From assembly GCA_903828785.1 (NCBI GenBank), contig CAIKNP010000001.1:62001-126000 (forward strand): a stretch of DNA of 64,000 bases. The letters run 5' to 3'. Below the pieces are notes generated by a model that was not told the DNA's origin, made no database searches, and worked only from the letters and a program-made list of their open reading frames with translations. The translations under genes were made by a program, and so were the position numbers. The stretch is from an uncultured Actinomycetes bacterium (lineage in GTDB: Bacteria > Actinomycetota > Acidimicrobiia > Acidimicrobiales > RAAP-2). Positions 43,496-51,569 of this stretch are shown here, piece after piece (the first letter of the stretch is position 1; each line of letters starts with the position of its first letter).

Positions 43496-45399
43496 AACTC
43501 GTCGAGGTTTCGCACAATCTGGTTACAACGGGCCTCGGGCGGTGAGTGGGGGTCAACGGTCGCCAACTGCCGTGCGAGTTCGGGACGAGTCTTCGTCCGC
43601 CACACTTGCGCCCAGCCAATAAAGACGCGCTGCGCCCCGGTGTAGCCATCAAGGACGGGCGCTTCCTCGCCCTTGAGGGAGATCTCGTACGCCTTGAGGG
43701 CAATAGTGAGACCACCGAGGTCACCAATATTTTCACCAATGGTGAGGGCGCCGTTGAGCTTCACCTCGGGAGCGGCCATCGGTGAGAGTTCGTCGTACTG
43801 CGCAATAAGGCCCTGGGCTCGAGCCTCGAATTCTCGGCGATCGGAATCGGTCCACCAGTTCACCATGTTGCCGTCACCGTCATACTTGCTGCCCTGGTCG
43901 TCGAATCCGTGGCCAATCTCGTGACCAATGACGCCGCCGATGCCGCCGTAATTGACGGCGTCGTCCGCCTCCAGATTGAAGAAGGGTGGCTGCAAGATGG
44001 CCGCGGGAAAGACAATCTCGTTCATGCCCGGGTTGTAGTAGGCGTTCACCGTTTGCGGGAACATGAACCATTCGTTACGATTCACCGGCTGACCAATTTT
44101 GGCGAAGGTAAAGTCACGCTGAAACGCGTTGATGGCCTGCAAGTTGCCCACCAGGTCATTGCGCGAAATTGTTAGGGCGCTGTAGTCACGCCATTCGTCG
44201 GGGTAGCCGATTTTTGGCGTGAACTTGTCGAGCTTCACGTAGGCCTTCTGCTTCGTCTCTTCCGACATCCATTCCAGGGTCGCGATGTCCGCTCGGTAGG
44301 CTTCGGTGAGGTTCTCGACGAGTTGCACCATGCGCGCCTTGGCGGCCGGTGGGAAGTGACGGGCTACGAAGAACTCTCCGATGGCTTCACCTAATCCGCC
44401 TTCGACGACGCCGACCCCGCGCTTCCAGCGTTCGCGCATCTCGGGCTGTCCGGTCAAGGTCTTGCCGAAGAAGTCAAAATTCTCGTCGACGAAGGCCTTG
44501 CTGAGGTACGGCGCCGAGGACGACAGCACGTGCCAGGTCAGCCATGACTGCCAGGCGGCGGCGTCGAAGTCCTCGAGGAGGCTGTTCAGACCCTCGAAGA
44601 AACTGGGTTGACGAACCACGACGGGCTCAACGATGTGCGAGGGCGTCAGCGAGGAGCTCATCCACGCCGCGAGGTCGAAGGCGGGAAAGAGGGCCTTCCA
44701 CTCGTCGAGCGACACCAAGTTGTAGGTGAGTTCGGCGTCACGGTCGCGCACCGAATCCCAGTGATGGGCGGCGATGGCCGTTTCGAGACGAACCACCCGC
44801 GCGGCGTGGTCGGCCCCATCGGCGATTCCGGCCAGCGCAAACATTTTTGTTATGTGCGCCGCCAAACCCACCACGAGTTCGGCGTGCTGTTCCTCGTGAT
44901 AGTACGACTCGTCGGGCAGGGAAAGACCCGACTGGGATACGTACGAGACGTAGCGAGTTGAGTCTCGGTCGTCGGTGTTCACGTAGTGAGAGAAGAAACC
45001 ACCGTGACCGCGGGCCTCCAGTTCACCAATGATTCGCGCCAAGTCCTCGGCGCTGGCAATCGTTTGGGCGAGGGACAGGTCTTCGCGAATGGGATCGATG
45101 CCGCGCGCCTCGATGGTGGCTTCGTCCATGAATGATGCGTAGAGGTCGCCGATTTTTTGCGCCACGGTACCCGGTTCGGACGTCTCCTTGGACAGATCCT
45201 CGATGATTGCTCGAACGCGCTCTTCGCTGAGCTGGCGCAAGGCGTCAAAGGCGCCGTAGCGCGATCGATCATTGGGTATTTCGACGTTGGCGAGCCACGT
45301 TCCATTGACGTGCGTGAAGAGATCGTCTTGGGGTCGAACCTCGCTGTCGAAGGAGGCGAGGTTTAGTCCGCTGGGGCCGTACTTGTCATAATCAGTCAT
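43423..45399 (-). CDS. M13 (neprilysin/PepO-like) zinc endopeptidase
   Basis: 658-aa metallopeptidase. Seen: the N-terminal QDDLFTHVNGTWL, ITPKIGY-like middle text, NAYYNPGMNEIVFPAAILQPPFF, the zinc motif VIGHEIGHGFDDQG, third ligand GENIGDLGGL, and the C-terminal RVIG-type end. No signal peptide, so probably cytoplasmic like PepO of other bacteria. ATG at 45399 starts the conserved part and has TAACAT seven bases upstream (leaderless type); an open frame extends 61 codons further up but overlaps the divergent gene's promoter. The C-terminus ends SRVRIW, close to the CxxW-like end of the family. Confidence 0.92.
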   Translation of the reverse strand: MTDYDKYGPSGLNLASFDSEVRPQDDLFTHVNGTWLANVEIPNDRSRYGAFDALRQLSEERVRAIIEDLSKETSEPGTVAQKIGDLYASFMDEATIEARGIDPIREDLSLAQTIASAEDLARIIGELEARGHGGFFSHYVNTDDRDSTRYVSYVSQSGLSLPDESYYHEEQHAELVVGLAAHITKMFALAGIADGADHAARVVRLETAIAAHHWDSVRDRDAELTYNLVSLDEWKALFPAFDLAAWMSSSLTPSHIVEPVVVRQPSFFEGLNSLLEDFDAAAWQSWLTWHVLSSSAPYLSKAFVDENFDFFGKTLTGQPEMRERWKRGVGVVEGGLGEAIGEFFVARHFPPAAKARMVQLVENLTEAYRADIATLEWMSEETKQKAYVKLDKFTPKIGYPDEWRDYSALTISRNDLVGNLQAINAFQRDFTFAKIGQPVNRNEWFMFPQTVNAYYNPGMNEIVFPAAILQPPFFNLEADDAVNYGGIGGVIGHEIGHGFDDQGSKYDGDGNMVNWWTDSDRREFEARAQGLIAQYDELSPMAAPEVKLNGALTIGENIGDLGGLTIALKAYEISLKGEEAPVLDGYTGAQRVFIGWAQVWRTKTRPELARQLATVDPHSPPEARCNQIVRNLDEFYDAFNVGEDDGLFMNSGSRVRIW

Positions 45400-45457
45400 G
45401 GTCGCGATGTTAGTAGCACCACGAAGACCCACGTCACCTTCGTGGCAGACTGAAGGG

Positions 45458-46396
45458 GTGAATGACTCAAATGTGCACCTCGTCAACCGCTCAATAATCC
45501 GTGAACTTTTGACCTGGGAGGACGTTCTCGCCGCCACCGAAACGGCCCTGGCATTTATACCGATGGCCCAAGCCAGTGACACCTCATCGACCCAGGTGCT
45601 CTACGACAATGGCTCGTTGCACCTAAAGGCCGCCGCCCTTCAGCCGGCGCACGTTCTTTCAGTCAAAGCCAATCTGCGCCCCAACGCCGGTCGGGCGAGC
45701 GGGGCCATCTTGGCCTACGACCTCGAAGGGCAGCGTCTGCGGGCCATCATGGACTCCGGGTACCTCACCGGTATGCGTACCGCCGCTATTGCCTTAGTGG
45801 CTCAAAGGCACTTATCCGAGCTGAGCTCGCCCGTCGTCGCCGTTTTGGGTCTCGGACCAGTCAACCAAATGACGATTGCTGGGCTGCGCCACTTCTCTCC
45901 GAATGTTCGACTGCGCGTTTGGAGTCGCTCCCCCGCTACCCGCGAAGCCGTGGAGCCCACGCTGGCGAATAGCTTTGACGTCCTCACCGGGGACCTTAGC
46001 GAGGTACTCGCCGGTGCCGATGTGGTCATCACCGGCACACCCGCGCGCCAACCCTTTATCGCACTCGATCAACTGAGCAACCAAACATCTCTCCTCCTGG
46101 CCATGGGGGCCGATACCGCAGGAAAGCGTGAGTTGCACGAGGGCTTCGACGGCCGAGTAAATCTCGTCGTCGACGTCGCCAACGACGCCCGACTCGTAGG
46201 TGAGAGCGCGTATCTCTCGCAAACGTCGCCCGTTGAACTGGGCACCGTCATTACCCAAGCCGCGCTTCGTCCCCGCACCCACGCCCTGACGGTTTTTGAT
46301 TCGGTAGGGTCCGCCCTGGTCGACGCCGCCGTTGTGCAACTGGTCCTTGATCGACTGGGTGACCATGCCAGCACCAGCGTCGACCTTAGTCAGTGA
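45458..46396 (+). CDS. Ornithine cyclodeaminase / mu-crystallin family protein
   Basis: 312-aa NAD-binding protein. Seen: YDNGSLHLKAAAL, SVKANLRPNAGRA, MDSGYLTGMRTAAIALVAQRHL, the Rossmann motif VLGLGPVNQM, and LLLAMGADTAGKREL. These are characteristic of the ornithine cyclodeaminase/mu-crystallin family, which also includes alanine dehydrogenases and ketimine reductases; the substrate is not set by sequence. The GTG at 45458 has CAGACT six bases upstream without a separated ribosome-binding site. It is divergent from the M13 gene and ends 6 bp before the convergent ALDH. Confidence 0.88.
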   Translation: MNDSNVHLVNRSIIRELLTWEDVLAATETALAFIPMAQASDTSSTQVLYDNGSLHLKAAALQPAHVLSVKANLRPNAGRASGAILAYDLEGQRLRAIMDSGYLTGMRTAAIALVAQRHLSELSSPVVAVLGLGPVNQMTIAGLRHFSPNVRLRVWSRSPATREAVEPTLANSFDVLTGDLSEVLAGADVVITGTPARQPFIALDQLSNQTSLLLAMGADTAGKRELHEGFDGRVNLVVDVANDARLVGESAYLSQTSPVELGTVITQAALRPRTHALTVFDSVGSALVDAAVVQLVLDRLGDHASTSVDLSQ

Positions 46397-46402
46397 AGTG
46401 AA

Positions 46403-47833
46403 TTAGGCAACAACGATTGAGGTCTTTACTTGGACCATGCCGCGCAATCCCTCCGCACCCTTTTCTCGACCGTAGCCAGACTCCTTGAAACCGCCGAAGG
46501 GCAATTCGACACCGCCCGAAGCCCCGTAGGCGTTGACGAACACTTGTCCGGCAACGATGTCACGCACCATGCGCTGCGCCCGAGAAATGTTGCTCGTCCA
46601 CACGCCGGCGACCAGACCGTAGCGAGTAGCGTTCGCCAAGGCCACCGCCTCGTCATCGTTGTCGAAGGACGCCACCACCAAGAAGGGTCCAAAGATCTCT
46701 TCCTGGAACACTCGAGACTGCGCATCAACACCGTCAATCAAGGTGGGCTCCACGAAGAATCCCTCACCGTACTTACCTCCGGAGAGGCGGTTCCCACCGA
46801 ACACAAGGGTTCCTTCTTGGCGTCCGATTTCGACGTAACGCAGCACGCGCTCGCGTTGATTGGCGGTGATTAGCGGACCCAGGGTGGGGTCGTCCTGGTA
46901 GGGGCCTACGCTCGCGGCCGCAAACTTTTCCGCGATGCGAGACACCAGCTCATCGTGCACGTCGCGGTGCACGATGAGGCGAGCGCCTGCCGAACAGGTT
47001 TGTCCCGCATTTTGCAGAATCGAGTTGACGATAACTGGTGTTGCCCGGTCCAGATCGGCGTCAGCAAAAACGACGTTGGGACTCTTGCCACCCAGCTCCA
47101 TGGTGACCGGCACCAAGCGCTCAGCGGCCGCGTGCGAAATGATTCGGCCGACTTCCACCGAACCGGTGAAGGAAATGTGGCCGATGCCGGGATGCACCGT
47201 CAAGGCGGCCCCCGCAGTTTCACCCATTCCCGTAACGACGTTGACGCTCCCCAGGGGGAAACCGGCCTCGAGACAAATTTCTCCCAGTCGTAGTCCGGTG
47301 AGTGGAGCCTCCTCGGCGGGTTTGACGACCGCGCAATTGCCGGTGGCCAAGGAGGACGCCAGGGAACGACCGAGAATCTGCAAAGGGTAATTCCAGGGAA
47401 CGATGTGGGCGGTGACACCGTGCGGTTCGAAACGAGTTACCACTTCAGTTCGGGCGTCCAGCGAGAAGGCGCTGGCGTAGAACGTTTCAATTGCGCTGGC
47501 GTAAAAATCAAAGTAGCGAGCGCAAAGTTCAGCGTCACGACGCCCTTGACTAATGGGCTTGCCCGTCTGAGCGCTCTCAAGGACCCCGAGCGATTCTTGT
47601 TCCGCCATGATTAACTGAGCGACCCGCCGCAAGAGTTTGGAACGCTCGGCCACCGCCACGAGACGCCAACTTCGCTGGGCCTCAGTCGCCGCTCGAACCG
47701 CGGCGTCTATTTCTTCGGGACCACAGTCAGTCGTTACGGCCAAGACCGCTCCCGTCGACGGGTTGAGAACCTCAACCGTTCGACCATTCGTAAGTCGTTC
47801 GCCGCCCACCAAGGCTCCAAGTACTTCAGTCAT
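46403..47833 (-). CDS. NAD-dependent aldehyde dehydrogenase
   Basis: 476-aa ALDH of the betaine/aminobutyraldehyde dehydrogenase-like group. Seen: HIVPWNYPLQ, FTGSVEVGR, catalytic Glu in ELGGKSPNVVF, catalytic Cys in NAGQTCSAGARL, EEIFGPFLVV and PFGGFKESGYGREKG. ATG at 47833 overlaps the ROK regulator stop by one base (TGATG). Last gene of SDR-ROK-ALDH, divergent from an APC permease; together they look like uptake and oxidation of an amine or amino acid (inference). The true aldehyde substrate is unknown. Confidence 0.93.
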   Translation of the reverse strand: MTEVLGALVGGERLTNGRTVEVLNPSTGAVLAVTTDCGPEEIDAAVRAATEAQRSWRLVAVAERSKLLRRVAQLIMAEQESLGVLESAQTGKPISQGRRDAELCARYFDFYASAIETFYASAFSLDARTEVVTRFEPHGVTAHIVPWNYPLQILGRSLASSLATGNCAVVKPAEEAPLTGLRLGEICLEAGFPLGSVNVVTGMGETAGAALTVHPGIGHISFTGSVEVGRIISHAAAERLVPVTMELGGKSPNVVFADADLDRATPVIVNSILQNAGQTCSAGARLIVHRDVHDELVSRIAEKFAAASVGPYQDDPTLGPLITANQRERVLRYVEIGRQEGTLVFGGNRLSGGKYGEGFFVEPTLIDGVDAQSRVFQEEIFGPFLVVASFDNDDEAVALANATRYGLVAGVWTSNISRAQRMVRDIVAGQVFVNAYGASGGVELPFGGFKESGYGREKGAEGLRGMVQVKTSIVVA

Positions 47834-49044
47834 CAACCCACCTTTCGTTTGGTACTTCTATGCCTGCGAAGTCGCTTCGCCGGAACATCACTCGTCACGA
47901 GTTGTGATCGCAACCACTCGTCAATTTGGACGCGCACTTTCACGAGTGCCCCCATCTCCACTGCTCGCGAACCTAAGGCACTAATCGCAAATTGTCGCGT
48001 ACCGATCTGGGCTTGAAAGTACTCGGCATCTTTGCCGAAGGCCCGTCCAAGTCCTCCGCCGAGGACGAGGGCCAAGGGATCGAAGGTGGCGGCCAGACGA
48101 CCCAGCGTCTCGCCAATTTCGCTACGCGCCCACGCCAGCACTTGATCCGCAATAGGGTCGGAAGTCGCCAGGGCCATCAGGGCCTGACTGGTTTGAATCG
48201 ACTCCGAACCGCCCAGGCGGTGAAACAGGTGCACGATGCCCGGTCCCGTGAGGGTGGACCCCAAGAGGGCTCGACTCGCCGGCATTCCAGGAAGTGGTGT
48301 CGTCACGGGCCACTGCGCAATTCGACCAAAGGCCCCGTGGGCACCACTTAGGGTATTGCCGAGCAAGGAAAACCCACAACCAATGCCCTCGCCAATTTCG
48401 AGCACCACGACGGAGGACGCGCTGGGAAAGGCCCCGAGGTGGCTCCCCTCGGCGGTGGCGGACAGATGGTCATCCTGCTGAATTTCGACGTAACACTGCA
48501 AGTGGCCCTCGAGCGCTGTGCGCAAATCGATGTCATTGAAGCGGTCGCGCAGGGGACCGTGGGTGAATCGACCAGTGAGGGGATCCGCCGTTGCCGCAAC
48601 CCCGATGCCGACGGCGACCAGTGGCTTCGTGGGCAAGCACTCCCGACGCAGGCTCGAGATGAGATCGGCCAGTGCATTCGCCAAATTCTCACCGAGGTCA
48701 TCGGTCAACACTTCGCGTTCCCCGAGCACCTCGAGCGTGGAGTCGGTGACGAGCACCCGCGTCGAATGCGTACCCACGTCGACCCCGGCGAGCAGCGCGT
48801 TGTCGGCCACGAATCGAACGGAAGTGGCCGGTCGGCCAAGATGGTTGACCGGATGCTCAGCCGCGAATTCCTCGACGAGCCCAAGTCGAATCATCTCATC
48901 GATTTGGCGATGCACCGCGGGAATTGACAGCCCCGTTAGTCGGGCGATATCAGCCCGAAGAGCGCCGGAGCGGCCTTGCAGGCAGTGGATGATCGCTAAC
49001 GCGTTTTCCACTCGTATATCCGACGGCAGCATGCTCTTTCCCAT
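47833..49044 (-). CDS. ROK-family transcriptional regulator
   Basis: 403-aa NagC/XylR-type repressor. An N-terminal winged helix (about 10-65; RADIARLTGLSIPAVHRQIDEMIRLGLVEE) is followed by a ROK sugar-kinase fold (LAGVDVGTHSTRVLVTD; LVLGGGLG). The zinc-binding motif with three clustered cysteines that most ROK proteins carry (CxCGxxGC) is absent, and the catalytic-region text is QDDHLSATAEG. It probably binds a ligand but does not act as a kinase. ATG 49044 or ATG 49032 (with GGGAAAG upstream) are both possible. TTATTA/TAATAA palindrome 800 bp upstream, before the first gene, is a plausible operator. Confidence 0.88.
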   Translation of the reverse strand: MGKSMLPSDIRVENALAIIHCLQGRSGALRADIARLTGLSIPAVHRQIDEMIRLGLVEEFAAEHPVNHLGRPATSVRFVADNALLAGVDVGTHSTRVLVTDSTLEVLGEREVLTDDLGENLANALADLISSLRRECLPTKPLVAVGIGVAATADPLTGRFTHGPLRDRFNDIDLRTALEGHLQCYVEIQQDDHLSATAEGSHLGAFPSASSVVVLEIGEGIGCGFSLLGNTLSGAHGAFGRIAQWPVTTPLPGMPASRALLGSTLTGPGIVHLFHRLGGSESIQTSQALMALATSDPIADQVLAWARSEIGETLGRLAATFDPLALVLGGGLGRAFGKDAEYFQAQIGTRQFAISALGSRAVEMGALVKVRVQIDEWLRSQLVTSDVPAKRLRRHRSTKRKVG

Positions 49045-49052
49045 AGTCGTGG

Positions 49053-49811
49053 CTAGCGAGCCGTGAATCCCCCGTCGAGTAGCAAGAGGCTACCCACCGC
49101 AAACGAGCTTTCATCACTCGCGAGGAAGAGGGCGCCCTTCGCAATTTCGCGGGGATCGGCCACGCGCATAATTGGCGCCCAGGTGGCCTGCGCGGCTCGC
49201 GTGGCTTCGGGGTCGATGGAATTATCCGCTTCGGCCTGCAGAAGTGGGGTGCGGGTGATACCCGGGCAGAGCGAATTCACGCGAATGTTGCTCGCAATCA
49301 AATCAATCGCCAGTGATTTGGTGAACATGTGCACCGCCCCCTTGGACGCGCAGTAGACCGGTGATTCCGGCACCGCCACAAAACCCATCTCCGAGCCCAT
49401 GGTGATGATGACTCCGTGCCCCTGGGCCTTCATTGGCCCGATGGCGTGTTTGATCAAGGTGTACATGCCCTTGAGGTTGGTATTGATGACTCGATCCCAC
49501 TCGTCTTCTTCGAGCAGCTCAATGGGATTCACGCTCGGAATGCCGGCGTTACACATCAAGATGTCGATACTCCCGAAGGCGTCAATGGCCCGCTGCACCA
49601 TGGCCCCCGCGTCGGCCATTGACCGCACGTCGCCCGCCTGGCCCACGATGGGGCCTAGCGCCGATAATTCATTGACGGTGGTGGCGAGCAGCGTCTCGTT
49701 AATGTCGCTGATGACCACCTTGGCTCCCGCTTCGAGAAAAACTTCGGCAATGGCTCGCCCAATGCCGGAGGCACCACCGCTGACCAGCGCAACCTTGTTT
49801 GATAATTTCAT
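49053..49811 (-). CDS. SDR-family dehydrogenase (glucose/3-hydroxyacyl dehydrogenase-like)
   Basis: 252-aa classical SDR. Seen: VSGGASGIGRAIAEVF, NAGIPSV, catalytic Ser region TMGSEMGF, YCASKGAVHMFTKSLA (catalytic YxxxK), and the C-terminal VGSLLLLDGGFT. ATG at 49811 has GAAAG eight bases upstream; an ATG six codons earlier (49829) is in frame. First gene of the SDR-ROK-ALDH operon, and 8 bp before the ROK gene. Substrate unknown, likely a hydroxyl compound made from the permease substrate (inference). Confidence 0.9.
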   Translation of the reverse strand: MKLSNKVALVSGGASGIGRAIAEVFLEAGAKVVISDINETLLATTVNELSALGPIVGQAGDVRSMADAGAMVQRAIDAFGSIDILMCNAGIPSVNPIELLEEDEWDRVINTNLKGMYTLIKHAIGPMKAQGHGVIITMGSEMGFVAVPESPVYCASKGAVHMFTKSLAIDLIASNIRVNSLCPGITRTPLLQAEADNSIDPEATRAAQATWAPIMRVADPREIAKGALFLASDESSFAVGSLLLLDGGFTAR

Positions 49812-49837
49812 GACATCAACTTTCTGCACTCGTCTTC

Positions 49838-49868
49838 CGTTATTACTTACCTTGCGTAAGTAATAACG
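49838..49868. promoter_or_regulatory. Perfect 13-bp-arm palindrome, candidate ROK operator
   Basis: CGTTATTACTTAC and GTAAGTAATAACG flank a 5-base spacer with no mismatch (31 bp total), 27 bp upstream of the SDR start in the SDR/APC intergenic region. The outer TTATTA...TAATAA arrangement resembles the TTATTT-spacer-AAATAA sites of NagC/Mlc-type ROK repressors, and a ROK gene is in the operon. Binding by that protein is inference. Confidence 0.7.
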
Positions 49869-49936
49869 CAGTGCCTTCGCCTAGCGTACCGCCTGGGCGG
49901 ATCAAATCACCACACTCCCAAGGAAAAATAGGGTCA

Positions 49937-49965
49937 TTGACAGAATCTCCCTCACCCACTAGTCT
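49937..49965 (+). promoter_or_regulatory. Promoter of the APC permease gene
   Basis: TTGACA (49937-49942) and TAGTCT (49960-49965) are exactly 17 bases apart, a near-consensus sigma-70-type promoter pointing towards the permease. Transcription should start near 49972, 57 bases before the ATG, immediately ahead of a second inverted repeat. Confidence 0.72.
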
Positions 49966-49974
49966 CCAATCAAT

Positions 49975-49993
49975 TATTCTCACACCGAGAATA
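49975..49993. promoter_or_regulatory. Inverted repeat at the permease transcription start
   Basis: TATTCTC and GAGAATA around a 5-base spacer, perfect 7-bp arms, covering about +4 to +22 of the predicted transcript. The position suits a repressor roadblock. It differs in sequence from the palindrome at 49838-49868, so a different regulator may be involved. Confidence 0.55.
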
Positions 49994-50028
49994 GATGCGG
50001 GGTACCCGTCAAACGTAGGGGGAATTTG

Positions 50029-51510
50029 ATGAGCATGAACAGAACCGAGGGTGAAACCCTTCGGGCCGGAATTGAGTACGGCGAATTACGCCGAAACTCA
50101 CTGGGTTTACCCAGTGCCCTCGCAATGTCGATGGCTGTCTTGTGTCCGACAATCAACGTAATTTTTATTGCGCCACTGATTGCTTCCAAGGCCGGTGTCG
50201 CCGCGCCACTCGCCATGCTGCTGGGCACCGTCGGCATCGGATTACTAGCCTTCGCCTTGGCCCAGTTTTCGACCCGAGTCTCTTCGGCTGGCTCCTTTTA
50301 CAGCTTTATCACCCAGGGACTTGGTTCGTCGGTGGGCTTCATCATGGGCTGGCTGTTTCTCTTCGCCTACGCCCTGCAGAGTCCGCTGAACACGAACCTC
50401 TTTGGGTACTTCGTCAGTGACTTTTTGAAGGCCGAATGGGGCATCAATATCCCCTGGTGGATCTTGATGATTTTCATTGTCGCCGTGGTGGGGTCACTCG
50501 CCTGGTTCTCCATAAACAACTCGATGAAAATTGACCTTCTCTTCGTCATCATCGAACTCACGATTATCGGCATCCTGATTGCGGTGATCATTGCCAAGGG
50601 TGGTGCCGAGGGACAGGTGGGGGCAGCCTTTAGCTTCAAGAGCGTGCCCACCGGCTTCTCGGGCATGGGCCTGGCCTTTATCTACGTGGTCTTCGCCTTC
50701 TTCGGCTTCGAGTCATCAACGACGGTGGCTGAGGAAGTGGTCAACCCGAAGCGCAACATCCCCATCGCCCTCATCGGGTCAGTGACCTTCTCGGGTATCT
50801 ACATGATGTTGTGCCTCTACGGCATCGTCATCGGCTACGGTCCCAGTCACATCGGCGCCCTAACCTCGGCTTCGTCGCCGGTTATTACCTTGGCCACGAG
50901 CTTCATTGGCCACTGGTACGCGACGCTGGTGTCAGTGGCCGCGGTGACGGCGTCAGTGGCCAATCTCATCGCCATTCACAACGCGAACTTCCGAATCTTC
51001 TACGCATCCGGACGTGAGCGTTTGATGCCTCGAGCCCTCGGTATGACCCACCCCAAGTACCAGACCCCGCACATTGCCATCGTGGCTTACTCCGCCGGTG
51101 CGCTGGCGCTAGGCCTCTTCTTTGGCTGGCTGTGGGGACCAACTGCCGCTTTCGGTAACGTCGGCTACTTCTCCTCTTTGGGAATCATGCCGATCTACAT
51201 CATGGTGTGCGTCTCGTTGATTTCTTTCATGTGGCGCAAGCGTCGCAGCGAATTCAACTGGCTCGCTCACGCCGTCTGCCCCGTGCTGGCCAGCGCCATC
51301 ATGCTCTTTGGCCTGTGGACCAGTATTCACCCGCTACCCCACGGCGCGACCGGCTTTATGCCCTTCTTCGTCATTGGCTGGTTCCTGGTGGGCGTAGCGT
51401 GGATGCTCTACCTCAAGGCCAAGAATCCCGCCAAGCTAGCCCTCATCGGACAGGTCATCTTCAACGATGTGCCTACCGACGCGGACCGCGTGGGTTTGAA
51501 CATCGACTAA
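50029..51510 (+). CDS. APC-superfamily amino acid/amine permease
   Basis: 493-aa permease with about 12 hydrophobic segments. Seen: the early LRRNSLGLPSALAMSMAV, AQFSTRVSSAGSFYSFITQGLGSSVGFIMGW (TM2-3 region), FAFFGFESSTTVAEEVVNPKRNIPIAL (the FGFE motif in TM6 of the family), and FRIFYASGRERLMPR. This is the basic amino acid/polyamine antiporter-like group. ATG at 50029 has AGGGGGA upstream. It is divergent from SDR-ROK-ALDH and probably imports that pathway's substrate. Confidence 0.92.
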   Translation: MSMNRTEGETLRAGIEYGELRRNSLGLPSALAMSMAVLCPTINVIFIAPLIASKAGVAAPLAMLLGTVGIGLLAFALAQFSTRVSSAGSFYSFITQGLGSSVGFIMGWLFLFAYALQSPLNTNLFGYFVSDFLKAEWGINIPWWILMIFIVAVVGSLAWFSINNSMKIDLLFVIIELTIIGILIAVIIAKGGAEGQVGAAFSFKSVPTGFSGMGLAFIYVVFAFFGFESSTTVAEEVVNPKRNIPIALIGSVTFSGIYMMLCLYGIVIGYGPSHIGALTSASSPVITLATSFIGHWYATLVSVAAVTASVANLIAIHNANFRIFYASGRERLMPRALGMTHPKYQTPHIAIVAYSAGALALGLFFGWLWGPTAAFGNVGYFSSLGIMPIYIMVCVSLISFMWRKRRSEFNWLAHAVCPVLASAIMLFGLWTSIHPLPHGATGFMPFFVIGWFLVGVAWMLYLKAKNPAKLALIGQVIFNDVPTDADRVGLNID

Positions 51511-51529
51511 GGCAGCAGCGAGTTTTGCC

Positions 51530-51569
51530 AAGCACTTCGCCCCGCGCCAACGCGCGGGGCGAAGTGCTT
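51530..51569. terminator. Bidirectional hairpin between APC permease and gatB
   Basis: Perfect 17-bp inverted repeat (51530-51546 and 51553-51569) with a 6-base loop, the strongest hairpin in the window. It separates convergent transcription units and ends on the gatB stop codon. The T run is short on both strands, but stem strength makes a shared terminator likely. Confidence 0.8.
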
